This document shows, piece after piece, positions 11,641 to 24,299 of a DNA stretch of 64,000 nucleotides; within the stretch, counting starts at the first letter, position 1; each line of letters begins with the position of its first letter. A model generated the notes under the pieces. It saw only the letters and a list, made by a program, of their open reading frames with translations. It did not search any database and had not been told where the DNA came from. This DNA comes from Pseudisothecium myosuroides (lineage: Eukaryota > Streptophyta > Bryopsida > Hypnales > Lembophyllaceae), in contig OX637293.1 of assembly GCA_951799445.1 (NCBI GenBank), positions 4,402,001-4,466,000 on the forward strand. Direction: 5' to 3'. The position numbers and the translations under genes were made by a program.

Positions 11641-14600
11641 ATTCACTACAAGAAAATGGGCACTTTCATGATTGTAGAAGAATGATTGCATGTCTAGACA
11701 GTTTCACTTGAAAATGACTGTAGTTCTCTAATTGCACCACCTATGGAACTAAAATTTGTCCCTAGTCATTTTGGAGTCAGGACGGCGAGTGCAGGATGAA
11801 TAGTTGATGAAAAAAGATTGCAAGACCGACGTTCTTGTTCTATACGTCGTCGACTTATTGGCAGGAAAAAGGAGAAATCCAACATGGCCGGCAAAGTCAT
11901 TTTCAAGTCATTTTTCTGTCATAAATTTGACTAAGCTTCACTTGCAAGCAACTCAAGAATGACTACTAAATCACTGGCACGACTTCTTCAAGGCCCTTAG
12001 TTAGTTTCATGGTTTGGACCTTCGCCGTACTGACGCAGGCAGGTAGTCCTTCGAATTTTACACACTGGGAAAAGAAATAGATCACCTTCAATTTATACAA
12101 AGCCATTCTCACTTAACACACCACACTGCGATTGCAAAATTAGTTGGAGTCGTTCCATACTACAAAATGACTACACCAACTAATACAATTTTGGACATTG
12201 AACTACTGAGACAATTCTAACATGTGCGGTCGCATACGTCGCAACTGCGCCACCTCTACACTGGCTCTGGGGAATGATTGCAAGCGACTCTGCAAGGACT
12301 TCTCGCAAACTAATAAACTACTATGTAGTCACTGCTCTAATTCTTAGCCTCTAATATGACAGCAATCATAGCTTGATATCCTTCGCCAATAGATAAGTTC
12401 TCTTCTATTGACAATTCAATAGCCCCAACTAGATTAACTATCTACGCTGGAACTAGCATCCATTGAAGAGCGTTTAGCCTTGCAATCTCTACAGTAGTGC
12501 TGATAAAGGCGTCTGCTATGTCCACTACTTTTTGTCTTGCTCTAGCGTCTTTGTCTAATACAACATAGTATTAGAAATTGGGCACATTTGCAACTATAAA
12601 AAAATCATTGCATGTTTGGTTTGACCTAGGAATGACTGTTGCTTCTTTAATTGTACCACCTCTAGTCAGTCCACAATGTCCAAGTCATTGTGCAATTGTG
12701 ATTGTAGCTTGGAGATGAAGTTTTGAAGAACTTTGACAATCATTTGCAATTTTTTGTTAGTAACTTGTTAGGATTTTGGTGGAGAAAGTGGAAAGTCCAA
12801 CGTGTTGGCCTTAGTCACTCTCAAGTACCTGCTTGTCATACATTGTGACGGAGACGGCAATAATTGCCGCCTTACGGGGCTGCAACTGCAACCATTGAAG
12901 CAGTTGTGCCTCAGTCAAATCCAAGTATTGCGCACTCGGAGGTTGCGGGCGCGGATTACAAGGAGGCAACTAGCTACAACATGACTCAGTGCTCATTAGC
13001 AATTTGCTTGTCAACCACATTTTATGGTTTAGAGGTGCCTATCTTTGCCCACACTAGCAAGGCTTGAAATTATAATTCCTGCTCTTGTACAACTAATTGC
13101 AAGTACAAGTCATAAAACTTCAGTATAAACAACCAGTCTTCACTACAACACCACTGCAAAATAGTAAGGTTGGGCAGTGACTTCCTTCACTGCATGATCC
13201 ACTACAGAAACGGCCATTTTGGCTCAATGTTTGCTTAGACGTGGTTTTGACTCCAATGCACATCCCAACTGCCTCTACACCGTTACTAGCAAATGATTGC
13301 CAGTTAACTACTTATAGTAACCTATAAGTGATGGGCTAGTGATTGCTTGCTATCTTCATTTTCAAATGTAGAACTACTGGATCTCCCTATCAGGATGACG
13401 TTTATCATGCATTTTCTAAACATTGCTATATTCTTGCAGCACCTATTAAGGGTACCCCAGGCATCTATAGCAGCACCTATTGAAAACAATTCCCACAATG
13501 ATGCCCTAGTATTCCTCCTATGCTAATAGTTTCTCCTTCGCCGACAATTCGATGGCGCCTACCACTCCTCCGTAGTTCACTTCCTAGACGCAACTACACT
13601 GCTGATTGTAAGCAACCCCGAGGACAAGGAGGACAAGGCTCACATGCATTACAGTACTCTGAGGGGACTCTTTGAATGCTACTTTCATTACAAAGAGTTT
13701 CAACCTTCAAAGGGGCTGCTAACAGTTCATTTTCGGCACCCCTGCGGTGCAATTACAGAAAATAAAAATAATTTTTTAATTAATTAATTATTATTATTAT
13801 TTATTATTATTTAAAATATTAAAAAAATAAAAAATTCTAATGTGGCACCCAAATAAAAATAATTTTTTATTTTCTTTTTTCCTACAATTGCACCCGGGGG
13901 TGTCAAAACTCGCGACCCCTTTGGGGGCTGAAATTTCTTGTAATGGTAGTCTACACTCCTGTGATTTCAATATGACTTCGTCATAGTTATTTAAAAGTCG
14001 CAGTGAAGGTCTGCACTACAAAAACGATTCAAAAATGATTGATGAATGACTTCTGCACTACTAGCAATCGGACACTCAACCCAACATTCCCACAGACTGC
14101 ACACTTGATAATTCTGGGCGACTGTAGACATCATATGCAGTCATCACCACATTTTTCTTGCATGAAGTGAGGAGACCTAGAACAATTACATACGTCCCTG
14201 TTTGGGGGAAGTTAAATAGGTGACCCTAGTACTTTTCATGTGCCAATCATTTCCAATCCATTTAGCAAATTTGTCTATAACTTTTGATTTGAGGCTCAAT
14301 ATGTAAAATGAAAGTGAGATTGATTTCCTAACTTTTATAAGTTCAATTTTTTTGAAAAAAATAAATCTAACTATGCCTCAATGAGTCAATGAAATCTAAA
14401 ATATTACTTGTAACACAATTCCTACATTTTACATATTCCACATGGTTTGTCTTGCCTACTACTACCCCACTTCTATAAAAGGCTTGTCATTTCATCTCTT
14501 CATACTCACACACTAAGTGGATTTGGAAGCCATGAGAGACATAAGCCAAATATGACATACGGTGTATTGTATAATGTATAATATATATTGTATTTGGTAT

Positions 14601-15274
14601 ATTGTGTATGGTCTATTGCCGTGGAACTTTGAATGTGCTCATATGTGACTGTAGAATGATTACTCCCCATCTATTTGTCACTATATTCTTTTTTGTACGC
14701 AATGCATCGCCGCAAATTGAAAATGACAGAAAAAAATGGCTTTCTATGTATTTGGAGAATATCCTAAATCCTAATTCCATATCACTTCAGAACGACTATG
14801 TGCGTCATTCAAAAATGACTAGACAATCTTGAAAGTATACCCTACAAATGACTGTAAAATGACTAGACACGTGTCAGAGTGTCATTCGTCCGTTGAAGAT
14901 AAAATCGCAACAATAACTAAAAAATGATTGGACACATGTCAGCCCTACACAAGTTGACACAACTCCCTCACAACTACAGAATGACTCATGTACAGGTCCA
15001 TGTCAACAGCGGTCGGTTGAATTTTTCAAAAAATGGGCAATTGCTCAGCCTTTCCAAATTTTTTGCCATAAACCTGAATACCGCGTAGACCATCCCATCT
15101 TTTCTTCATCCAATTCTGAATTTGTTGGTGATAATAAACCTGTAGTCATTTAAAGCATGACTTGTCCACAATGACTGCAAGGCCTGAAGTCACACCCGAG
15201 TCATTTTTGTCCGAAATGACTGTTTTAGAATCATTCTTTGCAATCATTTATACCCCTGTTTTTTTGTAGTGATT
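11641..15274. mobile_element. Non-autonomous CACTA (EnSpm-like) element with ATT duplication
   Basis: The left end is CACTACAAGAAAA at 11,644 and the right end is TTTTTTTGTAGTG ending at 15,271. Both are flanked by the 3-bp duplication ATT (11,641-11,643 and 15,272-15,274). CACTA ends with 3-bp duplications define the EnSpm/CACTA superfamily. Subterminal regions are packed with AATGACT-type motifs (for example near 11,710, 14,800-14,960 and 15,160-15,240), as expected for transposase binding sites. No transposase ORF is present, so movement would need an enzyme in trans. A decayed second copy of the left-end sequence lies near 12,570-12,690, indicating internal rearrangement or nesting. Confidence 0.88.
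13686..13947. mobile_element. MITE nested in the CACTA element (CATTA..TTTCA family, copy 1)
   Basis: The left end begins CATTACAAAGAGTTTCAACC and the right end, read in reverse complement, begins CCATTACAAGAAATTTCAGC; both run on into AAAGGGG. The interior is a low-complexity A/T core between GC-rich shoulders that both contain a GTGCAATT-type sequence. The same end type recurs at 48,709-49,024 and 55,616-55,949. Confidence 0.6.
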
Positions 15275-16359
15275 TATATTTATTCTTGGCAACTAATACC
15301 AAGTAATTTTAACCAATATTTATCAATTATTATATTTGGTTCAATATTTTTGAATATTTGGTTTCTATTGCATTTATTTCAAAAATTACACAATGATTAA
15401 AAATTCAGTTGAATATTTGTAATTTTGAAAGATTTTTTTAGAGTCCCAAATGTTGAATTCTCATTATGGTCTTTTGTTAAGATTTTCATTCCACTTGTTT
15501 ATTCATTCAAGTGGTTAGTGAAGGGTTCATTTTTGAATTGAAAAATTTATTTTCTCAAGTTAAATATACTAGTATTGATAATTTAGCATGAGATTAAATG
15601 TCATGTGTCATAATTTTGCCTTTGACCCCCCAAGGGCAAAGAAGGTTAAGAAGCCTAAAATTTACCTTAAGTTTTGAACTTATCAAGTAAATGATTGTAT
15701 TAAATGAGCATAGATGAGCAACATTAGTTAAGAAGTATGTGTTGATTGTGTTCACTAAATAGAATTATTTACTCACAAGGAGCTCAGAGGATGATTTTAT
15801 TTTAAGATGGATGTGAAAGAGCTCAAAAAATATTTTTATTTTAAAATATAGTGGACTATAGTAAACAAGTTATAATTATAGTTTTAACTATTATGCACAG
15901 AATATAAGGCAAAATAATGTAAAAATTGATAGTTGATAGTTGTATTCAAGCATCAATAGTTGATGTTATAGAATATTATTTGCAAATGTTGTATTTCAAT
16001 ATTTGAGAATCAAGTTTGAATTCATGGATTTTGGATTATATTTTACAAGTGCCCATTCCTTGAAAGACTTGGTTTACTAAACTAAACTTTCTTTAACATC
16101 TATAGGCATTATTTTCAATTATTACATTGATGATTATGACAGTCTTCAAGATGCAGGATTCAATTTTGTTTTATGATTAAAAAAATATTGATTATTTTTT
16201 CAATATTTTCAAATTTTAAAAATATGAATTGTGCTTTCAATTGAAATTATGCAATAACACTTGAATTTAAATTGTGATGTTGCAAATGTTGCTAAGGGAT
16301 TGCAAATGTAAAGACCTATTTTGTATTGTTTTATTATGGAGTATGTATTACATCTAAGA
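15275..16359. other. AT-rich non-coding DNA
   Basis: Sequence between the CACTA element and the large Mutator-like element. I see no ORF with family resemblance and no clear repeat. Confidence 0.5.
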
Positions 16360-16368
16360 AAAATACTC
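16360..16368 (+). other. Left target-site duplication of the MULE
   Basis: AAAATACTC, identical to 34,603-34,611. It directly abuts the left inverted terminus, which begins CAACGACGCTAGC. Confidence 0.85.
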
Positions 16369-16582
16369 CAACGACGCTAGCATGCGAGCATGGAGCGGCG
16401 AGCTTGTGAGCTGCGAGCGTGGAGCTTGTGAGCCTAGAGCTTGAATTATTTTTTTTTTTAGAATTATTTCCCAAAAAAAATTTGTTCTAGATTTTTCCAT
16501 AAAAATAGAAGAAAACTTACTATTTATAGTAAGTTTTAGGACCTATGACCGCTAACCCTATGACCGTGGATGTAGGGTTATA
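16369..16582 (+). repeat. Left terminal inverted repeat and subterminal GAGC array of the MULE
   Basis: GCTAGC at 16,376 is followed by GAGC-bearing units starting at 16,384, 16,391, 16,398, 16,406, 16,413, 16,420, 16,428 and 16,435, that is every 7 or 8 bp. An inner block at 16,539-16,578 (GGACCTATGACC, then GACCGTGG and TAGGGT) matches the right end in inverted orientation. MULE transposases bind within terminal repeats, so the units are candidate binding sites (inference). A small palindrome, AAACTTACTATTTATAGTAAGTTT in type, lies near 16,513-16,536. Confidence 0.8.
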
Positions 16583-17383
16583 AAACTATTATACTTTGAA
16601 AATTGCCATTTCCTAAGAAATAGGACCCTATTAGTTCTATGCATAATTTCAGACTTTGCTCATCCTCTACAATTCTACTCTATACTCAATAACAAATTAT
16701 TCTAAAATGCAATACAATGAATTGAGCAACTAATACTCACAAAAAGAAAGATGGATATTACATAGCTTCCACTACCACTACTGTAGACATCAGCTCTTAA
16801 GACTTAGCTCAACATTGAGAACGCGCCCACTAGCATAATTTAGGGCCTCACGGGATTCGAACCCGGGCCATCAGCTTCTAGTCTCTTGGACCTCTCGCAA
16901 ATATACTCCAATCTAAAGGAGTGACCAGTCATTGGGGTTTATTTTTATTAAACGTGTAAGACATCTTTCCCAAAAAAAAATTTAATATGAAAAACATAGA
17001 AGGAGAGGAAATGAAATTAAAGAAATAAATTTGAAAAGAAATGGGAAAAAAATCTAACTAAAAGAAAAAAAAATAGAAAAAAAAGGGAAAAAAAAGGAAT
17101 ACAAAAAGAACAAAGAATGGGAGAAAAATGGGAAAGGGAATACAAAATAAATCTAAATAATTCATTTGTTAATTATACGTCCATTACTGGATAATGGGTG
17201 ATTATTGTAGTTCTTGGTCATTCACACCCCATATTGCCTAACATTCAATAAATGACACATATTTCTATACTTCACCAATGCATTAATATGTTCTATTCCA
17301 TATACTCCAAATCATTTCAATTGTACCAAAAGTATATTAATGCAATGCAAATGAAGTACAAAGAAGAATGTCGATTGCCCCCT
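16583..17383. other. Left interior non-coding flank of the MULE
   Basis: Holds the tRNA-like segment listed separately, a strongly A-rich stretch at about 16,970-17,160, and the 3' flank of the transposase gene. No further coding signal. Confidence 0.45.
16760..16965 (-). repeat. SINE-like segment with a tRNA-type B box
   Basis: Read on the minus strand, GGTTCGAATCCCG (about 16,851-16,863) matches the RNA polymerase III internal B box, preceded by a tRNA-like region and followed by about 90 bp of unrelated tail. A full cloverleaf with paired acceptor ends is not apparent, so it is better read as a SINE or tRNA relic than a functional tRNA. It lies within the MULE. Confidence 0.4.
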
Positions 17384-20300
17384 CTACTCTGGAACATTGA
17401 TGATCCCTGCTCGAAGTAAAAGAAGCTTCAATTCGTTGAAGCTATAACTGGGTGCATGAATGAATTGGTCATCATGGATGTCCATCTTGCAGAAATACCG
17501 GTACAGGTAGTACAAGTGCTTGCAATTCACATACGCTTGACGCCCTCCAATAGCAGAAACTGACATTTGAACAAAGTCCGGACATGTGCATGAGGGAAAC
17601 ATACCCAATGTAATTCGGTACACATTTCTGTTTGGGTCTATCCCGGTCTCTAGTGACACTATTGCACCTAGACCTGGAAAAGGAAGCAAGGTCACTCCAA
17701 GAATTTGCCCTTTCACGTTTCCAGCACTCTCCCACTTGTTCCGTTGCTCTGTAGTTGGTGCATTTGCATTCCGTCGTATAGTTCGGTTGTTCCTTACCGT
17801 CGGATACACACTTGCATCTTGTGGCGGCAATTGATCATAGAAGACACTTTCAAATATCTTCGACATATTGAACAGTCGTCGTGGTGACAATGTAGGGCGC
17901 TCTTGGAGTTGAAAACCAGCATGTTGTAAATACAATGTCTCCTCTCGATTGAGGTTGGTCCCAGTCAAAACAGGCCAAACTTCCGGCACTTCAGGCCTAT
18001 CTATAACGTACTTGCGCTTTGTACCTTTCACACATCTTTCAATGTCATCCCAGCAAAACCAAAAGTCTACCACGACCTCTCGTTTAGTCCCATAATCTTC
18101 CTTTCTACCACGGTAGGTGGGAGCTGGGGTTCCCTTCCGCCCTCTTGCAATTTTGGCAGTGCACTTCATATTTGATGTCCGTTGCTGAGCTTGACATTTT
18201 GCATTTGACTTATGACTGATCCTTGCAATGTGCCACTTTGACGTATCGCAGTCACTTTCGAATGCAATCGTAACATGCTTCAATGGCTGAACCTCAATAT
18301 GCTTTCCTTTCCCCTCAGAAGTCTCCACAGAAGCCGTATTGGACCTCATTCGAACACGAGGTTGAGAAAAGTTGATTTTGTCAGGTCGATGTGAGTCTCC
18401 TGCATCGCCAATGGGAACATCCAACTTCCTCTTCGTACTTCCAAAGATCTCTTCTCCTTCCAAATGCGGAATGCGAGTTCCAACACCCTCAGCTCCAGGC
18501 AATGTGTTCAATGCCTCTGCCATTTTCTTAGGGTCTCTGCTTCGTCTTGCAGCTCTCAGCTTCAATTCCCCCTTAGATGGACCAGATCCAGATGTATGAC
18601 CTTTTAAGTAAGCACGATAATTTGTCATCAGGGTCCACGCACGGATACTGTCATCGCAAGTTGCGTCAAACAAATTGTTGCCACGGTTGCCTGACATTTG
18701 AAGCCACTTGTTATGAATTGTTTCAGACAAGTTGCATGATGGCATGTCCGCCAGCTCCTCCAAACTCAAATCCTAGAAAGCCATCCCAAAAATAAAAATT
18801 CATCAGAACAATTTCATACATCAAAGTTAATAAACAGTATGCACTAAAGAAAAATAGTCCACATACACTTCAATACAATTAAACAACATTACAATCTCTA
18901 GAACAAGATTAATACACATAAATATTTTCTTTACAGAGAAAATTTGCAACAAACATACAATTCACAATGTTCTTTTTCTTTTTTTTCCACTGTGGGAACC
19001 AAAAAAGGGGTACCACAAAGGTGCCCAAATAATACCTTCGGATCCGACGGCAGTATTTTGGCTCCCCTGAGGTACCCCTGTTTTTGGTCAAACAGAAAAA
19101 GAAAAAGAAAAAAGAGGGGGCGGGTGACTAAGATGTTCCATTATTCAAATCAAATATGAACAAACCTTCTTTGCACACTACTACTTTAGAAGACTACAAT
19201 GCAACATAGGATTCTAAATTATATGCGAATATACCATTTGCATGAAGCCTCCCCATTGCCGGTATCTGAAATGCCAGAATGCAAGCCAATGGTCCAAGTG
19301 ATGAAGAGCATCTTCAGTGGCAGCTCCAGAGGATAACCACCACGACCGAATTGCAAGGTAACGTATCTCTGCCTCCTCTATCGTCTTTGCATCTTTGTAT
19401 TGCTTGCATAGAGTATTGTGCTGTTGTTGAAAAGCCTCCTTGATGTGCTTCTGAGTGTTTTTTTGAAGAGAACTACTCCAATGCAACAAGCATGTCCTCT
19501 CCCGATTCGCCATTTTATCATTGGCATAACCAGATCCATAGACAATACGGACAGCATTCCAATTTGCCATAGCACTATCTGCCATGAACCCCTTAAAGTT
19601 CGGGTGATCTACTCCATGTCGTGACATTACAACGTTCAAAGACCTCCAAAACTGCACCTGGATCTCGGTATCTTCAGATTGCATGTCACATGTTGAAAAA
19701 GTCATGACCTTCTTGTACTCTGGATCATACACGTGGCAAGCCATCGTGGTCCACTCCTTCACACGTTTCACGTGGTCAAACATCATCCACACATTCTGCA
19801 GATTTCCTCCGGGTTGCATGCGCCTCACTAGGTCCACTCCACTTCCAGGTCCTTCGGTTAGCATCTTGAAAACATACACCTTCTCTTTTCCTTGGCCAGG
19901 GAAGACGCTATCGTGAATGTATTCAAACCTGCACTCCTTCTTCATGGTCATGATGCTGTCAATGACCCCTCCACGGTTGTTTGAGCGAAATGAAGATATC
20001 ACATTGCGTATGTTTGGACTGCTCAAGTACTGGAAACGGTCCATCACCTCTTCCAGCTCCTCCCCCTTCAACAGCTCCTTCTCTCCTTCTCCGTTGTGAA
20101 ATAGGTAGTTTGTTAGAAATTCTTTGCTAGCAGAAAGAGCAATTGCGGAGTTGGTGGCCATTGGTGTTTTGGCCACCTGCTCTGCAATCAATCCACAAAT
20201 TTCTTCCGTGGAATCTCTATACATGCCTTTCGCAACTGGGTGACCATGATCCCCAAAGTGAATGGCAGCCCTACTCATTTTCGGATTATCACTATAGCAG

Positions 20301-21394
20301 TAGTACATCCTAGCATCGCATGTGCTCAAGCACGTAGGTGATTTTCTACAAAGTTTGCAAACTAGAGAAGAATCTTTGGGAGGACTCTCCCCTACTACAA
20401 AGGGAAACATTGTGTAACCACTCCACTCTGTTTCATTCTTCTTAGAAGCCCTCCTCAAGTAATCACACTCTGGATACTCACAAATAAGATGACCAGCGCA
20501 GTACGACTTCCGAAACTTGAGATTGTCAGAGTTGTTGATGTTAGTCGTCACCAACTTGCACCAAGGATGTCCGTCGTACCGCTTGTCCATTCCTTCCAAA
20601 TTCTTGGCTGCCGATGAAGACGAAGATGACCGACACGGAGGCAATTCAAAAATGACGTCCCCGTCAAATACTGCCGGAAGGAACTGAACACGATGATGTT
20701 TCATGCTATTCAGATCCATTGTTGACAGTTCGTTTCGTGAACGATGCATACTGGCGAGTCTGCTCAAACACTCTATTATACTTACTCGATCAACTGGAGT
20801 TGGATGCATTGGAGGTCGCGAGAAACAAGATTGTGCTGGACTATTTGACGGGGTTCCTGATAAACTATTCACAGCTGATATATCATGCGATACATGTGGA
20901 ATTACGGAAGGTACCTTCTGAAGTGTCAAATTCGGGGACTCTCCTTCTGACTCGCTAGATAACTCTATGATAGTATCCAATTTCTCAACCTTCACTGTCC
21001 GCAAAATTGCAGTGCTTGGGAGGACTGGAAACACTTGACGAGGTGGACTACGCAAAACGCTTTGGGGCATGTACGGCATGTCCACTGTGGAGTTATCTGA
21101 CTGACGGCTTACTATCTCAGTAGATACAGTTAGCACAGACAAGGGAAGTCCATAAGCTCTAAAATTACCGGAAGACAAATACCAACAGTGACCTTCTTCT
21201 TCAAGCGACTTCACAACTGGGATAGATTGCTGTAACTCCCTAGACTCTGAATTCTTCTCTTCTTCAACATAGATTGAGGACTCCACAAATCTAAAGCGTA
21301 CATGAAGGAGGTGGCTGAGAACCCTAGCACGCCCTCCTTCATCGATTGGAAACACTAATGGAACCTCATGACCATCTACTCGAATGAAAGCCAT
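17384..21394 (-). CDS. MULE-type transposase with GCM/WRKY-like zinc region and SWIM finger
   Basis: Cuts and joins the element ends (family role). Two exons: 21394-19235 and 18772-17384. The donor follows residue 720 (CAAATG|GTATAT), the acceptor is TTCTAG|GATTTG, phase 0, and the total is about 1,183 residues. Residues 1-280 are Ser-rich and acidic (IIELSSESEGESP). Cys/His pairs at about 298-385 (CAGHLICEYPEC, CKLCRKSPTCLSTCD, HFGDHGHP) resemble the WRKY-GCM1 zinc region known from MULEs. The DDE core shows TCDMQSED near 570, FMADSAMANWNAVR near 606, CLLHW near 635 and EEAEIRY near 675. The SWIM finger is CTCPDF near 1,116 and VNCKHLYYLY near 1,137. There are no internal stops. It is divergently arranged to the ParB-methyltransferase gene. 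Confidence 0.85.
18998..19088. repeat. Hairpin palindrome 1 (GGATCC core), in transposase intron
   Basis: The arms begin ACCAAAAAAGGGGTACC and end in the complementary GGTACCCCTGTTTTTGGT. The centre at 19,035-19,050 is CCTTCGGATCCGACGG, one position off a perfect 16-bp palindrome. It sits inside the single intron (18,773-19,234) of the transposase gene. Confidence 0.85.
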
Positions 21395-22210
21395 GATTAC
21401 AACACATGCGATGGAGGAAGCAGAAACAAAAACAACGGAGCTTTGGTGTGTATAACATAACTCTTGACCTTCATTTGAAACTAGAATTTCAAAAATAGAT
21501 AGTGCAAATTAATCATGGTGAACTCTACCATGATGTAGTAGGTGAATTTCAAATTCAAATTGCATGATGACGTACCAAGTTCTAGGCCGCCAACCTTTAC
21601 CTTCATGATGACCGTCTTTTAGAAAGAATGAGGTTAGGCGGCTATGTCAGATTCTTTGCTAGGTGCATGCTCTTAATTCTTGCCTTGTCAGTATTTTTGG
21701 AAGAATCATAATTATGGGAGGCGACAATGCCTGTCATCTTTAAAGTGCATACACTCTAAGCAGTTGCGTTCCAAAAATTCAAATGATATATTAGAATTAC
21801 ATGCATCACTGCCTGACCCAAGATATATTTCCTGACAGAGTTGCTTCACAACTACCAAATATAGAGTTCTTAAGATTGACGGTGCATTAAAGTTTGTGTC
21901 AGACATCACAGCTAACAAATACAAGGCGGCTGCCTATGTGTACTCCACTACAGGATGGCATTTATTGAGCAACCTCAACACTACGTTTGGACGACTACAA
22001 GTTGGCCCTTTCTCCCTGAAAGAGTCTTTTCAATTTTGTCGCTTAAGTTTACCAGTACATGTCTTGTGGAGGAGTGCTCATTTTCTTTTCTGTTCTCCCA
22101 TGCTTTTAGATTACCAAAGCTCACTCTCCGTTGCTCTGAAGCACACAAAGAAGAGGAAGAAGCGTAGTTCTTTGTATTTCTCCTCTTTTAAGGTATTGAA
22201 GAGGTCAAGG
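21395..22210. promoter_or_regulatory. Divergent intergenic region between transposase and right-arm genes
   Basis: About 0.8 kb separates the transposase start (minus strand, 21,394) from the first candidate plus-strand exon (ATG 22,211). Such head-to-head spacing implies promoters for both arms here. No TATA box or operator-like motif stands out. The plus-strand frame is open from 21,896 but reads as low-similarity sequence before 22,211. Confidence 0.4.
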
Positions 22211-22402
22211 ATGACTCGAGGGAAGAAAGTTATGTCAAAAACCAGTGATGCGACTGCAGGCGAACTCCGGAAGTCTCTTCATTTTGAAGAAGGAAGTAGC
22301 GGCGGAGAGGACAATGTTGGAGAACGAAGCGAAGATGCACAGCGTAAAGTGACTGAGGATACGGCCATTCAGAAAGTTTTAGGACAACAAATCGACTTCA
22401 GT
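22211..22402 (+). CDS. Candidate first exon, acidic/basic low-complexity protein
   Basis: ATG at 22,211 opens a 64-codon exon (MTRGKKVMSKTSDATAGELR at the start, ending QQIDFS) before the good donor AGT|GTAAGC at 22,403, phase 0. It is hydrophilic and Ser/Glu-rich, without a recognised domain. It could splice in phase to the exon at 27,160, making it an alternative first exon of the ParB-methyltransferase gene, or it could belong to a separate small gene. I cannot choose from sequence alone. Confidence 0.4.
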
Positions 22403-23651
22403 GTAAGCTTTTTTCCTTCATAATCCCATTCTTTGGAATGCATTATATCACCCACGTTATTGAGCTGCTTTACTGAAACTTCCATATGGTTTGTAGTGAG
22501 GGTTTAGAATGAATTCAATGATAGTAGATTCATATTCTCCATGTGCGCTTTCTGGACGTCCATAGTAGAGTCTGGTATCCATGGACTTTGAAGTAGGAGT
22601 AATTATTGTTGTAATACATGAATATTACTGATAGAATGGAAAACTACTTGCAAATCATGAATATGTAGAAAGAGAATAGCGTGCCACTTCATCTGTAGTG
22701 GTGTTCCAAGATAGACCGCCACTATGAACTTGTCACTAGAAAAGTGTTGAAGTTTTTTCTCGCGATAACTCTCTGAGCTTGACTACTATGAACAGATAGC
22801 TAGCTAGATTAAATTCTCTTTAAAGCTCCCTGCTGAATTGTACATCGGCTTATTTGATTGCAATAACGCACTGTAAGACTAGAATTGACATATAGCTAGG
22901 TAGATTTGAATTCTCCCTGGAGCTCTTTGAAAATAGTAGTACAGTATATGTATGGATCCAACTGGAATGATTCTGGGTGCAAAACGCATTCTTGGTCCTT
23001 TCAACGCATTTGCCTGCCTTGCAGTTATTTGAGTTCCTTCAGCTTCTAGTTACCGTAATCTTGCCTGTACAACTTCTATGATAGGATATTGTTCAATTTA
23101 AAAAAACCTACAAATTTCTCTAGTAATACTAGTAATTCTAATAATTCGCAACATCCGACCTTGACTTGTATTAAACCTGCATGGACTATATTAAATACGG
23201 ACGTCACTAATTAAGCACCTTCATCAGTATTGATTACTGCAACGTGGAGGATTAACCTATAGGATTTCAGAGTTCACTCAATAGCAAAGAGATCCCGTAG
23301 CAAGTTCCCACTCAAAATTAGAATTTGACACCTGCAAAGTGGTAAAGAGAGAATTTTTTTCAAATTCCAAATGATGAAATTAGCATGCACAAAATTCTTG
23401 GTGGACTTGGCTATAGTTCCCTGCAATGAAAAATAGCAGGAGTCAGTGGAATTCCCTGGAAATCCGAATTCTCTTTTCAGAGAAAGAAGCCTGATTAATC
23501 GGATCAGCTCCGTTTGCCCGCCGATGCACCTTCTGAAGCCTGTCCTTTATGATCATGAACTCGAAATATTCTCTCTCCCAAAATCGCCAGAGTTGTTTTT
23601 TAGCCCGAATGTAATCTTGCTGCGGAAGGACTTGCGTGACAACTGACCACA
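22403..23651 (+). other. Probable intron or spacer in the MULE right arm
   Basis: AT-rich sequence between two candidate 5' exons. No ORF or repeat recognised. Confidence 0.4.
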
Positions 23652-23792
23652 ATGTCGAAGAAGATGCAGGTGCGCGAGATGAACACTAAGAGAGCAACCA
23701 GGAGTCGAACGCGTGAGGAAGTCTCAGCGCCAAGGCAGCAGCTTGAACTCCAGGTCGAAGGGATATCTAATCACCTGCAAGCACTTGCGGAG
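23652..23792 (+). CDS. Candidate alternative first exon, basic N-terminus
   Basis: ATG at 23,652 opens 47 codons, beginning MSKKMQVREMNTKRATRSRT and ending LQALAE, before the donor GCGGAG|GTATGC, phase 0. It is Lys/Arg-rich and could act as a nuclear localisation region (inference). The phase fits the acceptor at 27,160. Composition rises to about 50% GC here, unlike the surrounding introns, which supports coding. Its relation to the exon at 22,211 is unresolved. Confidence 0.45.
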
Positions 23793-24193
23793 GTATGCGC
23801 CTTCCCCTTCTTATCGTCCAATGCTTTTGCTATTCTGATTCCCGGTTCACGATCAAACTCGCAGCGCCTCGGAAGCACGATGCCAGACTGTTGCGCAATC
23901 AAGTGAAGCATCACCCTCCAAGTCGCCAGCTAGCTCCAAAGAAAGATTAGCAAATTCTCGTTGAAGTTCTTATTTGTACTTTGCGTTATTAGATTGGGGT
24001 CAACAGGTCGTCTTGAATTTAACGAGGAAGTGACCAGAAATTCTGATTCTCGCTAGAAACTGAACTCAACTGTTACAGATGAAGAGGCCGAGAGTAAACG
24101 CATTGACGGAGATAGTACAAGGTAGTTTAGTGTCTGTCAAGGTAGAAGCAGAATGAACAAGAAAAATATCAAAAAATTTTAACGCTGGAATTG

Positions 24194-24299
24194 GCAGGGG
24201 ACCGATTTTGGGGGTAGCCGAAGGCACCCCAGAAAGTACCGTCGGATCCGACGGCACTTCTTGGGGTGGCTTCCGCTAATCCAAGAATCGGTCCCCTGC
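24194..24299. repeat. Hairpin palindrome 2 (perfect 16-bp core)
   Basis: The arms begin GCAGGGGACCGATT and end with its complement AATCGGTCCCCTGC. The centre at 24,239-24,254 is the perfect palindrome CCGTCGGATCCGACGG. Arm pairing continues with mismatches through GGCACCCC. Located in the inferred 3.4-kb intron. Confidence 0.88.

Noticed and set aside
16801..16925. Functional tRNA gene
   Set aside because: Only the B-box or T-arm region is convincing; acceptor and D arms do not pair into a cloverleaf.
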